A DNA stretch of 64,000 nt from NCBI GenBank assembly GCA_034687125.1, contig JAQGBZ010000009.1:124001-188000 (forward strand), read 5' to 3'. The position numbers were made by a program, and so were the translations under genes. The notes beneath the pieces were generated by a model. It made no database searches, was not told where the DNA came from, and worked only from the letters and a program-made list of their open reading frames with translations. Of this stretch, positions 1 through 13,491 are shown one piece after another (the first letter of the stretch is position 1; each line of letters opens with the position of its first letter). This DNA is from Neelides folsomi (taxonomy: Eukaryota > Arthropoda > Collembola > Neelipleona > Neelidae).

Positions 1-3000
1 GCTGTATTCGCTGAATCGTAACTCTCCGTAGAGTTCATCGAGGACGATCCCGACGTTCCGTCTCCTTCTCCATCTTCTATCCCGTTCATTTTGGGGACTT
101 TGTTAATGCTGTTGTCTCCATCTTTGCCCTTTTTCGGTGTCTCGCTCTCTTGTAACTTCTTTTGTTGCCTTTGAGCAACCTGAATTTCAAATGATTTCAT
201 TATTTTACAAAATATCTTAAACCTGTTATGAAGATACGCTACATACTTATAAAATACTTTGGTTAATTCAAATTCGAGGAAAATCAATTTCGTTGCATTT
301 TCCCATATCCATTAATTCACAACTTCATATACCTTCATTCTTAAGTATATAAGTGCATAAATATCATAATTTAGAAAAGTTAGTTAGTTAGACATCCATC
401 GAATAGCATATGAAAAACATTACTGCACGAGAATTAGTGAGTTGGTATTAGTAAATTGTTACTAGAAAAATAATTGTATTAAATGCTTATTGTTAGTGTA
501 GTCAATAGGACATTCTTTGAAGATTCATCAGTAAATTCTACAATAAAGATTTGAATGCTGAGTTTATTAGTGAGAAATACCACACGGAGAAGTCACACGG
601 AGAACTATCGATCAGTTTACCTTGGAGGCTAACAAGCTCCGAATGGCTGATGACGATGGGCTAACATTTTTAACAATCTGATTCATAGAAACTTTTTCTC
701 CGGCTAATTTCCTAGACTTCCCCCCTTTAGACTAAATAAATATTAAAAGTAAGAGAGGTCACGAATTAAATTCCCTCAACTTGACCAATTTTACTTATCC
801 CAATTTTTTATCTAATTTTTAAATGTTTAGATTGTTGTGATTATAACAATGTTATTTAAAAATTAATTGTAGATTAATATAGCTATGCTTACCCCTGAAG
901 CATTTTTAGATTTCGGCGGACGTGAGAGGGTCGCTTTGAGAATTGGAGACAAAGTCTTGTTATCTCTGGATGGAATGATCGTCGGGGCTGTGGATTGGGG
1001 ACTCGGTGGCTGAGCATTAACAGCCACTTCTAAAATCATTAAGGAATCAATGAATAAAAATAATCCTTTTTATCAATTCAATAAATCTTAATTTCTTAAT
1101 CTCTAAACCACTAAAATTACCTAAAGGAATAGAAGGCGAGGTTGGAGGGGAATTTGATCCGGTCGACGGGATGGGCGTGAGAGTTGAAGTGACCGAACAC
1201 GTTTGCGTCGTCTGCCGAATTCCAATCTTCGGCCTGATCCCTTCAATGAAAGAAAGACAATTCCCGCCAAACTGCTTAATCACGGGGCCCACGGTAGGTC
1301 CAAAAGCAGATCTGATATTAAAATCAATAATTAATTTCCTTTGTAAATATTTAATAAATAACATGTAAATGGTATAACAATGAAAGTAAATAGTACATGT
1401 AAACTATTCACTCGCTTTAAAACTCAATGATTGTGATTTATCCTTTACCTGACACATTGGATGAACTGGTCAAGAGGGAGGGTGGAAGGAAGGTGTTTCC
1501 TTGATGTCGAATACATCCTGTATATTTCCCCTTGCTCGATCGAAGTTCCAGAAGCAGTCTCAAAAGCTCCCTTGAGCCATGTCACCGCCCAGTTATCCTC
1601 CCCAACCCCCTTTGGGGCCACAATGGTCAGAACTTGGCCACTCGGGTTCGAGATCTGGTTGAGGGCTGGCGAGGTCGGGCCATTAGCCACGACATTCATT
1701 GGAGCCATGGATGTGATAGGGCGGTAGAAGGGAGTCACGGCCGGAAGTATTGGGAGTGGGGAAAGGGAAGGGGCCGGGACTTGGAGTGGGCTTTGTACTG
1801 GCACGGCCGACAAAGAACTGCTATTCAAGATCATGCTCAGCGTGTTGTTTTGGGAGAGTGGGAGCGGCGGCGAAGGCGCCCCCCTCGCTTGTTGCAGCGA
1901 CTGGAGACCCACCATTGGACTCGCTTTCATTTGTTGCGGGTGTTGGGGGACTTGAGGTCGGACGACTGGAGCACCGCCCTGCACCGTTCCAGGGTACGAC
2001 TGAGAATTGCCTGTGACTTTTTCCACGACTCGCATTAAAATGCAACCTTTGGGGCCGTAACTCTGGGCCTGTGGAAATTAAATTAAAATTGTTAGGTCAG
2101 GTTATAATAGGAGATTAAATTATATTTTAATTGTTAAAAACAATTTAATTAATCGTAAAAATGATCACAAGATGAATGTTTCATACTTCAACAGTGACTA
2201 GGGAGACCAGGGTGGCGACTGAGCCCTGAACACGCACCAACTCGTTGCAAACTTCCTCGCCGAGGCCAGTCAAAGCGAGGATGCATTCGAGAGTATAAAT
2301 CAAGAGCATGATATCACTGATCGTGAGGAGCTCACACATCCGTCCGTACATGTTTCGCTCGATGAGACGAATCATGATTTCCTCGTTGGCCTCGTTCTTC
2401 AAGAGTTCGCTCAGCGTCTCAAGAGAACGAATAATACCAAAACGATCGACAGAAAATAGACCTGATGTCACCAGTGAGAATATCATGGACCCCAAACTGT
2501 CCCGGATCGGATCCTCCAACTTGATAAATTGGGCTACGTTTCCAAGAGTATCGAGTGCCATTTGCGAAAGGTTGCACCACGAACAATTGGCCATTATAAT
2601 AATGAATCTAAACAAACAAAAATTACAGCGGTTAAAAACAACCAATTCTATTAATTTTTCATAAAACCCTAATAGATACCTTAGCTAATAATATTATAAA
2701 TTGAAAAATTTTGTACCTGAGGAAAGTCGTATTTTTGGCCATCATCGAGGCGTTGTCCTTTTCAAAACTGAGATTTCTAAGAATAGAGGCAATTTGCAAG
2801 ATTCGTTGACCGATTTTGTCCTCAGAGTCCACTGAACGGGAAAGGGAGTCTTTTTCACTCTGGGTCTTATTGGCAAATCCAAGTTCACCGTTTTGTCCCC
2901 CACAAGGACATGCAGTACAACAAAAGGTTTCTTCTTCGTCTAATACTGATGGGTCGAGTGAGCGAACGATCCGTTTGACAGCAAGAAGATGCCTCTCTTC

Positions 3001-6000
3001 TTCCGTCATGTCAGCCTCATTGAGCTCAATATCCGACCCGTTCGAGTCCATCTCATCCTCAAATTCAATATCGCGATGGACCTTTTTGATAAAGCAATCG
3101 CACAATAACTCTCGGACTTCCAACTTTAAGGTCTCTTCCCAAAATTTCCCATGATCCAACCCGCGAGCCTCCTGGTATGAATCACCGATCAGCTTTCTCA
3201 ACCCACCTTCACAAAATAAAAAACCAAATGTTGAAGTAAAACAATAAATTCAAAAAAATTTAATGATCATCAGCTTACAATGGTTGAAAACCCCAGCATG
3301 GGCCACGAGGAGATCAATGATCTGAGGAGCCTTGTGGATCTTGAGCACATGCTTCGTCTCGTTGGAAAGAAGCATGCAAACACTGATGGCCATATCTTGG
3401 TCGTTGGGGAGAGGACTTTGAAGAGATAAAAGGAGCCGGTCGTAGTCAACGTAGTTTAAAAGCTTCGTTGAAAGCCCCAATTGGGCCCGGGTGTGATCTG
3501 GATAAGAAAAATAAAATGTCTCAATTGGTTTTATTCTTCCTTAATTGGCCCAACAATTCCTCCACAATAGACAAGAAATGGCTTACCAGGGAGGGGACCG
3601 ATGATCTGTGGGATTGGGGGTGGGGCAGGCTGAGGTGTAGAAACTTTGGTTGATGCCGTGTATCGACGACGATGTCGAAAATCATCATACTCATTTTCTT
3701 CCTCCTCCTTGGTTTCAATATCTTCTCCGAGAAAGTGAATCTTCTCATACAGCTCCAAATGCCTGGAAAACGATCCAATAAATATTAATTTCACAACCCA
3801 TATACCATACATACTTTATGTTCATATTATTTCATATGCAATCTGTAAATCGACATATTTTCCAATGTTATAATACTCCAATTCTACTATTATAATCATT
3901 TGTAGTATATATTTACAAAAATACTAATATGTACTACATATGACCTTCCCAACATATCAAATTGCCACGTGGGGGGTTGTGTGGTTCAAACCGTGAAAAA
4001 TACAGATTAAATCCCTTTATGCTCCTACTTCAAAATAGATTAAATATAGTGGATAAGTGCATATAGAGCACTTACATCTTTGACCATAGGCTTAGAACTC
4101 AAGGAGCATGGTGATGAGATTAGGTGTATTGAGCGGGAAAGTGACAGGAGGCGAACGTGGTTTGGAAGGGGACGTCCTGGGTCTCCCGAGATAAGGTGTA
4201 GGAGTCAAGTAGGAGTGGATGCGAATGTTTTTTTTTAAAATAGGCAGGCGCCTCTTTCCCTCTCCCGAAAGCCGGCCGTTGAGCAAAGGCGGCCGCTGAT
4301 CTTGAACCTGACCCACATTCCCCCATCTGGACTCTCCCGAAAATATTACACACCGATCCACTCACCTCCTATTTATTAAACTCTCCAAAAAAACATCCAT
4401 TCCGGAAGCTCAAATAAAGTAACATTGGGAAATCTAACAAACGTCAAGATGAAATCCGATGCTTTTATATATAGATCAGTTTTCAAACTCGTGCTTGGAG
4501 TTATTTAGGATCGACCAATGAATCATTTAATGCATATTTAATATTTACTTTAAGACTTTCTTGATAATGAAATAATAACCATGAAGAATTGTATATCAAA
4601 AATGTTATTTTTGATTTTATGACATTGAGACATTAAATCATTGTAAATTACACACGATCCAATATCATACATACTTTTTCCTATACATTTATTTATTTCC
4701 TATATAGGTATATTTATTTACTCGTGAGTATGTATGCTGATAGTGTCTAGTTACAGTACTAATAGTGTTTTTTACTGGAGGATAGATTTGGATAATCAGT
4801 GTTTTCCCTTATGAGGAAAATTTCATGACGTTTGGTTTGGCTTATATATACTTATACCGTCCTAGTGAACAATAAAGGATTACTGGATAGATAAGGGTGA
4901 TAGTACTATTTATTCCTGGATCACCCCTCTGACCCATCTGACCCTCTAGGCGAGCGAGCGGGTTCTGTGAGAGGATCTCTCTCCCTCCCTTCCACACTCG
5001 TGGAGAGAATGAATGAACCCACAAAGGCCACAATGGAGAGCGAGAGAGCGGGAAAGAGTTCCGCTTACCTTAGGTAGATCTGCTTAATGGCGAGCCCGCC
5101 GTTGGTGGCTCTCGGCAAATGGAAATGTTCGAGCAAATCGTCCCACTCGTTCCTCACATTGATCTAATAATGAATTCAATTATTTACTAATTACCTTCAA
5201 AAGGACCACAGTGGGACCGAAAGGGATAATACAATTAGCAACTCACCTTTTCCCATCCTCCATGAGATGTGACGATTTGGTACAAGAGATATAAATCCAC
5301 TTCTCTTCCATTGATTTTTGGAATCCGCTTACTAGCAAGGCTATTAAAAATCAACATTTTTTATATAATTGATCCATAAACCTGAGATGAATTTTAAGAG
5401 TTGGGTAAAGGGGATGGCTTCCTTTGGATTATCATTCCCAAACAATTGTTTATTAAGATGTTGAAGGGGCCCAGAAAAACCACACTTGATTCTAATTGTC
5501 ACATAAAACCCAATTAGCTAATTACGTATTTTAACTTATTAAATTAATTAAGTTAATAGGCCAAGAAATAATCCTATTGGGGCAAAAATCCATTTCGCCT
5601 AATTTAGAAGGCTTATTATGAAATGTATAGTGACATCGGTGATTAATGGATTAAATTTTGACATGAGAAATTAAATAGGAACCCTTAAACACACAAAATT
5701 GAAAATTATAAAATGGAAGATTATAAAAGTAAAAAATGAGCTTTCAACCTCTCTCCTTCCAAATAATAAACAAATGCTTGTAAAACCAATTTCCATTTTC
5801 TTCCAGGCCCCGTCTTTAATTACTAATTAAATCCCATAAAATTTGAATCATGCACTAGGTATTTTATCATGAAAAAACAGTATAAAAAACAGAAGCACTT
5901 CGACGCTTCCCCTTTCTCGTTTTAAATGAAACGAATCACAAGCGGTGTGTTTCCACTGGGGCTTGGAGGAGACTAGGTCGGGTGAGGGTTAAAATTCTTG

Positions 6001-6154
6001 CGATTGTCAGTAAAATTAGCGCGGTAAAAATGTGCGGAGGTGTTGGGTTAATTTGACCGGAAGTGAGTTACCTTCTTCCGTCGTGGAATTGCCGGAGGTC
6101 TCTGAGGAATCCCGACCTCGCCTTTTCGTACTCGAGGTCTTTGGCGGATCCCAT
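1..6154 (-). CDS. arid2: ARID2 / BAP170 (PBAF chromatin-remodelling subunit), 5' part; 3' end beyond left edge
   Basis: DNA-binding subunit of the PBAF SWI/SNF remodelling complex in the nucleus. Exons in transcript order: 6154-6072, 5340-5247, 5163-5069, 3762-3587, 3497-3279, 3206-2717, 2607-2187, 2068-1449, 1311-1121, 1029-893, 731-621, 179-1. All junctions keep one frame, giving about 938 codons. The product starts MGSAKDLEYEKARSGFLRDL. An ARID domain covers roughly residues 14-108 (FHDGRS, KRIPKINGREVDLYLLYQIV, GGWEKINVRNEWDDLL, LELYEKIHF). Next comes the conserved armadillo-like middle (residues 200-525), with an acidic insert and a CTACPCGG stretch. An RFX-type winged-helix region crosses exons 8-9 (WLKGAFETA, QGEIYRMYSTSRK, PLDQFIQCVR, then SAFGPTVGP). 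The C2H2 zinc fingers expected at the C terminus would lie off the left edge. The start is the first ATG before the ARID domain. The 1.3-kb intron 3 is the longest. Confidence 0.94.
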
Positions 6155-6660
6155 CGTGGAGGGAGGAGGGTGGTCAGAAGCGACAGCGCGGCGGTTGCCG
6201 CCGACCCACGGAGGGAATCATCGAATGTCCGGACCAATGGTGTGGATCTCACTGGGCCTCTCTCCTGGACATTGCTCGGCGGCGAGAGGGAGGTTGTCGG
6301 AGTCGGGGACGACGGACCGCGCAGCACACTTGGGGAACCACTCAACCTGCCCGACTACGTGTGAGAAACCTTCGGCAGAGCACAGGTCATTTACACTGGC
6401 GAACGCCAGCAACCAAGATGGTCCTCTGAAGCAGGCAGTTGCCAGTCTTACGGAGCTTCCATCCACAGCCTCCCCAGATACTCCCCTCACTCCAGAGACA
6501 TCTCTCGCCAACCGAAAGAACCCACTCTTCTTTGTTCCCCCACACGCCTTCACAAGAATACGAAACTCCATGCAATCACATAGGAACTTAAGTCGCCCCG
6601 TCCATGCTTTACAAAATAATGTTAATATTATTATAGAGACTAACTTTAACTTCAATGATT
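5900..6660. promoter_or_regulatory. GC-rich island around the arid2 start, probable promoter/5'UTR
   Basis: The composition changes here from AT-rich to clearly GC-rich, with many CG dinucleotides. The island spans the first arid2 coding exon and about 500 bases upstream of its ATG. Open frames exist on both strands, as expected where stop codons are rare, but none resembles a known family. The likely role as arid2 promoter and 5' leader is inferred from position. No TATA box or initiator was identified with confidence. Confidence 0.4.
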
Positions 6661-8342
6661 GAAGTGAAGTTCAATTGTTTGAGACAATTACGAATCAATT
6701 AATTTATATTGTATATTTATTTTTTATTTATTATAAAGGTATTTATATTATAAATGGCATTATAGAGGAAATAAAATTAGAAAATTATTGAAGATTTTTA
6801 TATAACATTCTAGAAATATGTACTGTGACTGTGGTACCATTACATTTTATAATTTTAACAAGGTTGAAACATTTGATACATAAAAATATAGTTTGGTATG
6901 TTACCAAAAAATGGGACTTTATCTCCATATAAAAACCTCAGATCGGACTCTAACGATGCGATGCAGTGATTATCATCAAAAAGTCACTGCAGCGCATCGT
7001 TAGAGCCCGATCTGAGAGAGGTTTTTATATGGAGATATGATGAATAAATGAAACACAGCTATTTTAATACATAGCTCAACTTGTATTTAATCAATATTCA
7101 ACTATTTTATTTATTCTATGTATCAGAATGTATTAACTATATTGTGAAGATTATGATTGAATCTAATAACTTTTATGTATGATATTAAATAATTAGCAAC
7201 TTATTTTTTCATCTCTTCATTTGACACTTGGACTAGTTACTCTTTCACATTGGTTGGAAAATCATTCCTTCTTAACAATAAGAACAAGCCGGTTTAACGA
7301 CTTTAGAGGGAAATCTCGACTGCGAAACTGCGATTGATCTATTTTAATAATTTAATATAATTTTACAATTTATACATCATGGTATCAATTTCCATTATTC
7401 AAACACTTAACGTTCTTTTTATTTTTGATTGAATTATGTTGGCATCATGTTAATCATATACTTATCTAAAGTATATGATTATTTATTTGGTAAACCCTTG
7501 TTGGAGTTTTTGAGTACTTTGCGTCGGGAGTTTAAAACAAATACTTTACCTATGCATATACATTAACTTTTATCACGCCGATTAAATTGATCGATGTTAC
7601 AATATTATTTAATACCAACTTATAAAATTTACAAAGGATATTTTATTTACATCTTACAAAAAAGTATCACTACATCAATATTTTATAAATTTTTATAATT
7701 ATGGACTTACATGATTATTATTATTAGAAATAAATTTTACCTATCGACATTAAAGCTTTTATACAAGTATTACCTATTAATTTAGCTATAATAGCTAAAG
7801 TATAATAGCCTTTATTGAAAACTAACAGCAAAATTAAATTATTTTTAAATCTAAATAATAAAAATAATAACGACAATTCTATAAAAAAAAGTCTTTAATC
7901 CACTCTTAAAATAATTCATTTCTTTGTATAAATCATAATATTCAACAATATGGTAAAATAAATAAAATATATGTTGTTTAAATGTAGAAATATATATATT
8001 ATGCATTTACTTCTATATGCCTCATTGATCAAATATCAGTATCAGTATTTAAAAACATGTTTAGCACCTTCTACAACGAAAGTACAATTAATGAATACGA
8101 GATGAAGCATATATTATACACTATTTTAAAAACAAATATAGAATTGTTTAAAAATTACCCTTATTGTTTTTATTATACAGTAATAATATGATTCTTTTTA
8201 CTGTTTATTGACACTTTTAATTGGTTTATAATACATAGTTGATTCAATTAGATTGACTATATATTTTGAGGAGCATTGGTTATAGGCAACTTTAAATTTT
8301 ATAAAATTTAATAATTGGATTGAGAATGGAAGCAATTGAATT
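6661..8342. other. AT-rich intergenic region
   Basis: This interval separates the arid2 5' end from the Rabin8 3' end. Apart from the 6920-7037 hairpin I see no coding signal. Reverse-strand AATAAA hexamers at about 8204-8209 and 8169-8174 lie 130-180 bases past the Rabin8 stop and could serve its polyadenylation. Confidence 0.6.
6920..7037. repeat. 118-base imperfect inverted repeat (hairpin)
   Basis: The left arm, 6920-6969, begins TATCTCCATATAAAAACCTC. The right arm, 6984-7037, is its reverse complement apart from two mismatches and a 4-base insertion (an extra CTCT-like step). A 14-base loop (6970-6983) separates them. It lies alone in AT-rich DNA between arid2 and the Rabin8 gene. It could be a small palindromic element of the MITE kind or a microRNA-like precursor; the sequence does not decide between them. 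Confidence 0.85.
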
Positions 8343-10032
8343 TTATACGAGAGAGATTCCCAGCTTCGCGTACCCCATTTGGTGTCTTAAACGAATAATT
8401 TCCCAATAGGAGTCATCAATGGAAGCCTTCACAAGTCCATTTTTTATATATCGCAGATAATTTAAGAATTCGCAAACAGCAGCAATCTAAATTAAAAATA
8501 TTTTAATATTAAACTCCAATCAAAATCCCGTTTTAAATGGAAATCAATACATGTAATTTCAAAATATGTTAAATCGTTAAATGCATTGTTGACTTACTCT
8601 ATCTCGGCACAATTGAGAGATGTCAAACCATTCATCGGAATCATAAGCAAAACTCATGCGGTAATGGCAGACTCGAGGAACTTGAAGCAACGCACACTCT
8701 CTAAATTATTGAAGAAAAAAACAACAATTAATAAAACTCTAAGTTCACTGAAACTAATTACTTAACTAAATTCTGAAAATATAAAAGTCGTAATTATTAA
8801 ATGCAAAATAACTTACTTAGGAACATTAGTGTTGAATTTCTCTGGTAGCGGTTCAAGCCAAATGGAGTTTTCTTCGATGGCTTTTTCCAATCGTTTCACA
8901 AGACTTTCATTTCGAAAAGACAGACATGGATTAATATCCTCAGCATAAACTTTTTTGAGAAATAAACTCGTTTCCTTGTTCAAACTCGGCTCTTCTCTCC
9001 ACGATGCAAAATGAGAGTGGAACAAAGAATCCATTTCGCACTTATCCCGATCCAAGACAATTTCATTGGATTCATGATTATTTTGTCTGAAAACAATTAC
9101 AAATAAAATTAAATTGTTAGTTAATAACTATATAAGAATATTGTAGAAATAAAATGATATTTTTAATTACTCTTTGGCATCGATGTCAGATTCAGATCTT
9201 CCATATAGGAGATGATTGTGTGATGGAGTTCTTTTGTGGTGCTTCTTGAACAACGAGATCCCATTCGTATTCCCGAGATTTGGCCGCGAAGGAGTTGAGG
9301 TAATCAGGAGGGCCTTGAGCGCTGCAACTTCCGCCTGCAAACCCTCGAGTTGCATTCGAGTTTCCTTGAGACTCTTCTCCGAAGATGCTTCCTTCATCTT
9401 TGCCTCTTTGACCATTTTATGAGCTTCCTGGTAAGAAAAACAAGAACGTTGATTGATTTAAATTACCATTTAAACCTTCAAAAAAAGTGACTACAAATAT
9501 TCGGCTATTTACTATTTATCAAGCATACAAATTATTTAAATAATTAACAATCTGTAAACAAGCTTAAAATTATAATAATTTATATTATTAATATGATTGA
9601 TTAATGATTATTAATATTAATTTAATGTAAAAGTACTTGAAAGAGAGATGATGTGAGATCGTCCAATTCCTCTTCCACTTGTTGTCGAATCCCCTTCAGC
9701 TTCTCCACCTCTTCGTCTTTGGCCTTCAAGGCCGTCTGAGCCGAGAGGAGTTCTTGTGAGAGTTGGACGAATTTCTCGTCCTGGCCGTCCTCGTCATTCC
9801 CTGTGTTGGGAATGGAGGCCTCGGAACAGAGTTTAACTCCATGTGGAAGGCTCGAGTGCTTCCGTTCGCCTCCTTCTTTGGATGGGGAAAGGAGAACTTC
9901 GGAGTTTTTGAGTTCTTCGGGGTTCTTTGGCTCTTCGGAGGTCGGGAGACTTTCTTCGGAGGAAACAAGACCATTTTTGACAACTTCCAAATTCGGAGTT
10001 TCCTCGTTTTCTTTTTCATTTCCTTCGGCCAT
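8343..10032 (-). CDS. rab3ip: Rabin8/GRAB-type Rab guanine-nucleotide exchange factor (Sec2 domain)
   Basis: Exchange factor for Rab8-type GTPases, related to yeast Sec2 and vertebrate RAB3IP (Rabin8) and RAB3IL1 (GRAB). It promotes post-Golgi vesicle delivery and ciliary membrane traffic. Five exons: 10032-9637, 9427-9171, 9086-8817, 8700-8598, 8486-8343. Phases agree throughout and give 389 residues, normal for the family. Residues 1-85 are acidic and low in complexity. A coiled-coil Sec2 region follows at about 85-180, with the conserved LTSSLFQ then EAHKMVKEA across exons 1-2 and [12 protein letters not shown]. The conserved C-terminal domain contains [20 protein letters not shown] and ends [18 protein letters not shown]...LGISLV. 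The start MAEGNEKEN is the first ATG of the open frame. Invertebrates usually have one gene of this family, so Rabin8 and GRAB cannot be separated here. Confidence 0.94.
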
Positions 10033-13000
10033 CTTCGAGTTCGATTGTTCAAATGGTCAATGGATTAATTTTCATTCCTTCTGCACTAGGAACAACTTAT
10101 TGAACGAGATTGTGAACCTTGTTTAAATAGGTTTACTCACAAAATAAACTTTTTTAATTGAGAATTGCAAATAAAGTAATGCTGCAATGGCTGTTATTGT
10201 AGAAAGAGTATTTTGAAATGAGACGTTTATTTGTTTGTTTTGTATTGATTCTGTAGTTACTTATTTGGAAAATAGTCCACTTGAGTTCTCTAAAAAGAAA
10301 AATACACTTTTTTTATTATTTGGTACAAATAGACATTTTAGAATGTTTAATAATGTTTAAAATAAGAATTTGTTAAGTGCAGGAAGTATGAATGAATTTA
10401 TCTTAAAAACTGCCTATTTACCATTGGTATTTTTATAAAATAAATACGAATAATATACCTATGTAATATAGTTAGTCTTAATATTACAAATATTACATTA
10501 ATATATTAAGTACGCATATCACATATATGTCATATATTTTTTATGTTGATATGATTGTGTGTTTAAGCTAATAAAGCTAATATGTATATAATATTGATTG
10601 AGAAATATTTATCAGATATAATTTTTAATAAATAAGAGGGACGACACTGAATATATGTAATATATCAACTCCATAAGTTTGCCTCTATGTTTATTTATAT
10701 AAGTAATTGCACACATATTTATATAAAAGTACCGTAATACTTTAATCTTTCCAAACTAACATAAACTAGTTAGATGAAATAATACATATGCCTATGTATT
10801 TTATAATAATTATGTATCGAATCTTTCTCGGTATCTTATTCAACTCATAATGGATTCGTTAAATCAGTACAAATTGTGCAACTTGGTAAAAAGATAAGAA
10901 TAGAAGTGCCGCAATGCAATTTTTACATGTTTTACTTATATTAATATAAAAATTACTGTCAGTATATCTACCATACATAAATACATAGGCACTTGCTTAC
11001 GTACGTGCATAAAATTATTGTCAGTAATATGGAGATTATTTTTAATACGCCGTTACTTAAAAATCGTAGTTAACTATTTATGTTAAGGTATATAAATTTA
11101 ATTTGTCCACGCTCAACAATAAAATACTAAAATTTAACATAACATTATTTATATATTATTCTCTTGCAAAACCTTATGATTCAAATACTTTTAAGAGTTA
11201 AATTTATTGTCAACTTCACAAAATTTTGTTTGTTAACTTTTTCTGTTTAGGTTTAGTTAGAGTTTGAGTAAACAACAATATTTATGTATTTTTAATTACA
11301 TGTAACTTATCCTTTATTTGTATTTTTATGTCAAATTGAGTCAAATAAGTAAATATAACCAACATTGGGTAATATTCAAATTGTTAAGGATTTTTAAAAT
11401 AATAATCAAAAATTATGGTTAGCATTTATCTTAAGTCTACTATAGTTTATTTTGTTTTTTAAAATACAATACAATATTATCAATAAAAAATTATGGTGTT
11501 GTGGTATATTATTTATAAATATATTAACTCAAGTTCGAAATTATATCTTTTACTAAAATGGTGTTTCCTTTTTCTCTCTTCTTCACCATATAATTTTCAT
11601 TTCTCACAATTTCACATTTACGTCTATTGCACAAAAAACCTCAAAATATTATGGGGAATGAGGTGAAAAGGGAAAAGGTTATTATTGGATTTTCCTAAAG
11701 AACAGAGGAGGTAAATGTTACCGAAATGTGTATGGAGTTGTGGAGGAATTTCTGGAAAGGTCGATCCCCTTTTTACTGGAAGCGGAAGTGGAGTTGGTTA
11801 ACGGAGTCTTTTTATTGTCCCAGGAAGAGAGTAAATAAAGAGTGTCAAGTGAGATTCGTCAGAGATTCATTCTCCCCTGAGAAGTGTTGGAGTTGTAAAG
11901 AAAGTGGAAAGTAGGTCTGGGGGTCTGACAACAATATCCCTACCAGTCCAACGACGTGGTTCTCTGTCCATGTAAATTGGCACAATGGGAGATCGTTGCC
12001 AGCTTGCGCCTCGCAGCCTCCCCATCTCACCCAAAAATCCCCTCGGCCTTCACTTTCCCATCCACTCAATCACAACGAGGTTTGAAATCGGCAATTGAAC
12101 TTAATTCAGTTATAAATAATCCTTTTAGGAGATGACTCACATGGTCAAAGTTCACTTTAAATTACACACATCCATTCCCCATTCATTCCCAATTTGAGAC
12201 TCGTCTTCCTGAAAGCTTCTACTTAAAGAAATGGCTATTAAATCCTTTAAAATATTTACCTTTTCTATGACTTTGGTGAGATGAGTAGATAAAGGAAAAA
12301 TTATCACAAGTTCAGAACCAATGAAATCCATGCTTTCTCTTTGTAACTCATTATTTTATCCTACTTATTATCTCTATCTAATATTCAATTTAAATCTGAT
12401 TCACACTGGCCAGTGTTCGTCAAAAAGTTAAAAAGATATGGTTTCATACATGTTCATATGCGCCTTTGTCATATCTAGGAAATACTGAAAAGAGTATAGA
12501 AATAAGTGTAGTTAGACATTCTAACTCTTAAACAATAAAGTCATTGTCATTAAACATGCACAATACATACCTAAGTACATGCGTACATACATGTAGAGTA
12601 GGTATGTACGGTATGCACCTATTAATTTTTTATATGTATATAATACAATGTTTTATAATATTGAATTTTTTCCACGGTTTCATTTTTAATTATAAAAATA
12701 TAATAGTACTTTCAAGAATATAATCTCAATGATTATAATACCATATGATATTAATTATATCGCTTTGAAATCTTTAGGTTGTCTTTTTAAAATTTCACTT
12801 ATCGCATTTATCTACCTTTTTATTTTTTATTATTGCATTAAGATTTACGATTGATACATTTGTTTTTTAACTACCTTATAATCGCTAAATAACTTTTGAC
12901 TACTGATGAAATTTTATGAATATTTAAAAGGGGAAAATGTAACTAATTGGTTGTAATTGCAAGAAGCGTTTAAGATCGTAAAACTTAATTTAAGGCATGT

Positions 13001-13491
13001 AGGTATACAAATATATAATATCTATATTAAAATTAAAATGATTAATACATAACTATACGTATACGTGTATAAATGAATAAATAGCTCTTTAAAGAATCCC
13101 ATTACCGCTACGCTTTTAACAACAAAGAAAACTATCAACTCATTTATTGGGGCATATAAAGATTTACTCTATATGCCCCATTTGAGTGATAAAGACTAAG
13201 AGCTGCCTTTGATAAGATTATGTTTCAAATTCATTTCATTTTCCACTATTTATCTGACTGTCGCATCGCACTATCGCACACCTCGACATCTCGTCTCCTC
13301 CTTGCTCTTTTAAACCATTGACTGACATTTAACATAAATAGGCAAGTGTCTGAATAACTAAAACAACTTAAACTTATATATCAAGTATTTATAAATTTAT
13401 AAAAAGATGAATTTATAGAAAGGAATGATTAGATTCATATCGATTGACCAATTACTTAATTGTGAATCAATTTTACAGAATTTCGTACATC
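10033..13491. other. 3.4-kb divergent intergenic region between Rabin8 and exoc1
   Basis: The two genes diverge from this interval, so it should hold both promoters. It is very AT-rich, with many short runs of ACATA/TGTA-type low-complexity sequence around 10440-11040 and 12540-12660. A slightly GC-richer patch at 11720-12070 has short open frames on both strands that match nothing I recognise. A stem-loop lies at 13148-13180. No tRNA or other gene was recognised. Confidence 0.5.
13148..13180. repeat. Perfect 11-bp stem-loop upstream of exoc1
   Basis: TGGGGCATATA at 13148-13158 is followed by an 11-base spacer and by its exact reverse complement at 13170-13180. It lies 312 bases before the exoc1 start codon. 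The GC-rich tips stand out from the AT-rich surroundings. Function unknown. Confidence 0.7.

Noticed and set aside
6218-6655. 145-codon minus-strand frame upstream of arid2
   Set aside because: Lies in the same GC-rich island. No homology recognised and no sensible splice into the arid2 frame is needed, because the ARID domain already has its own ATG.
6063-6662. 199-codon plus-strand open frame
   Set aside because: It overlaps the arid2 first exon in antisense, sits in a GC-rich island where stops are scarce, has low-complexity Ser/Pro/Thr content and matches no family I know.
11726-12069. Short frames on both strands in the Rabin8-exoc1 gap
   Set aside because: Tryptophan-rich or low-complexity translations without splice support or family resemblance.
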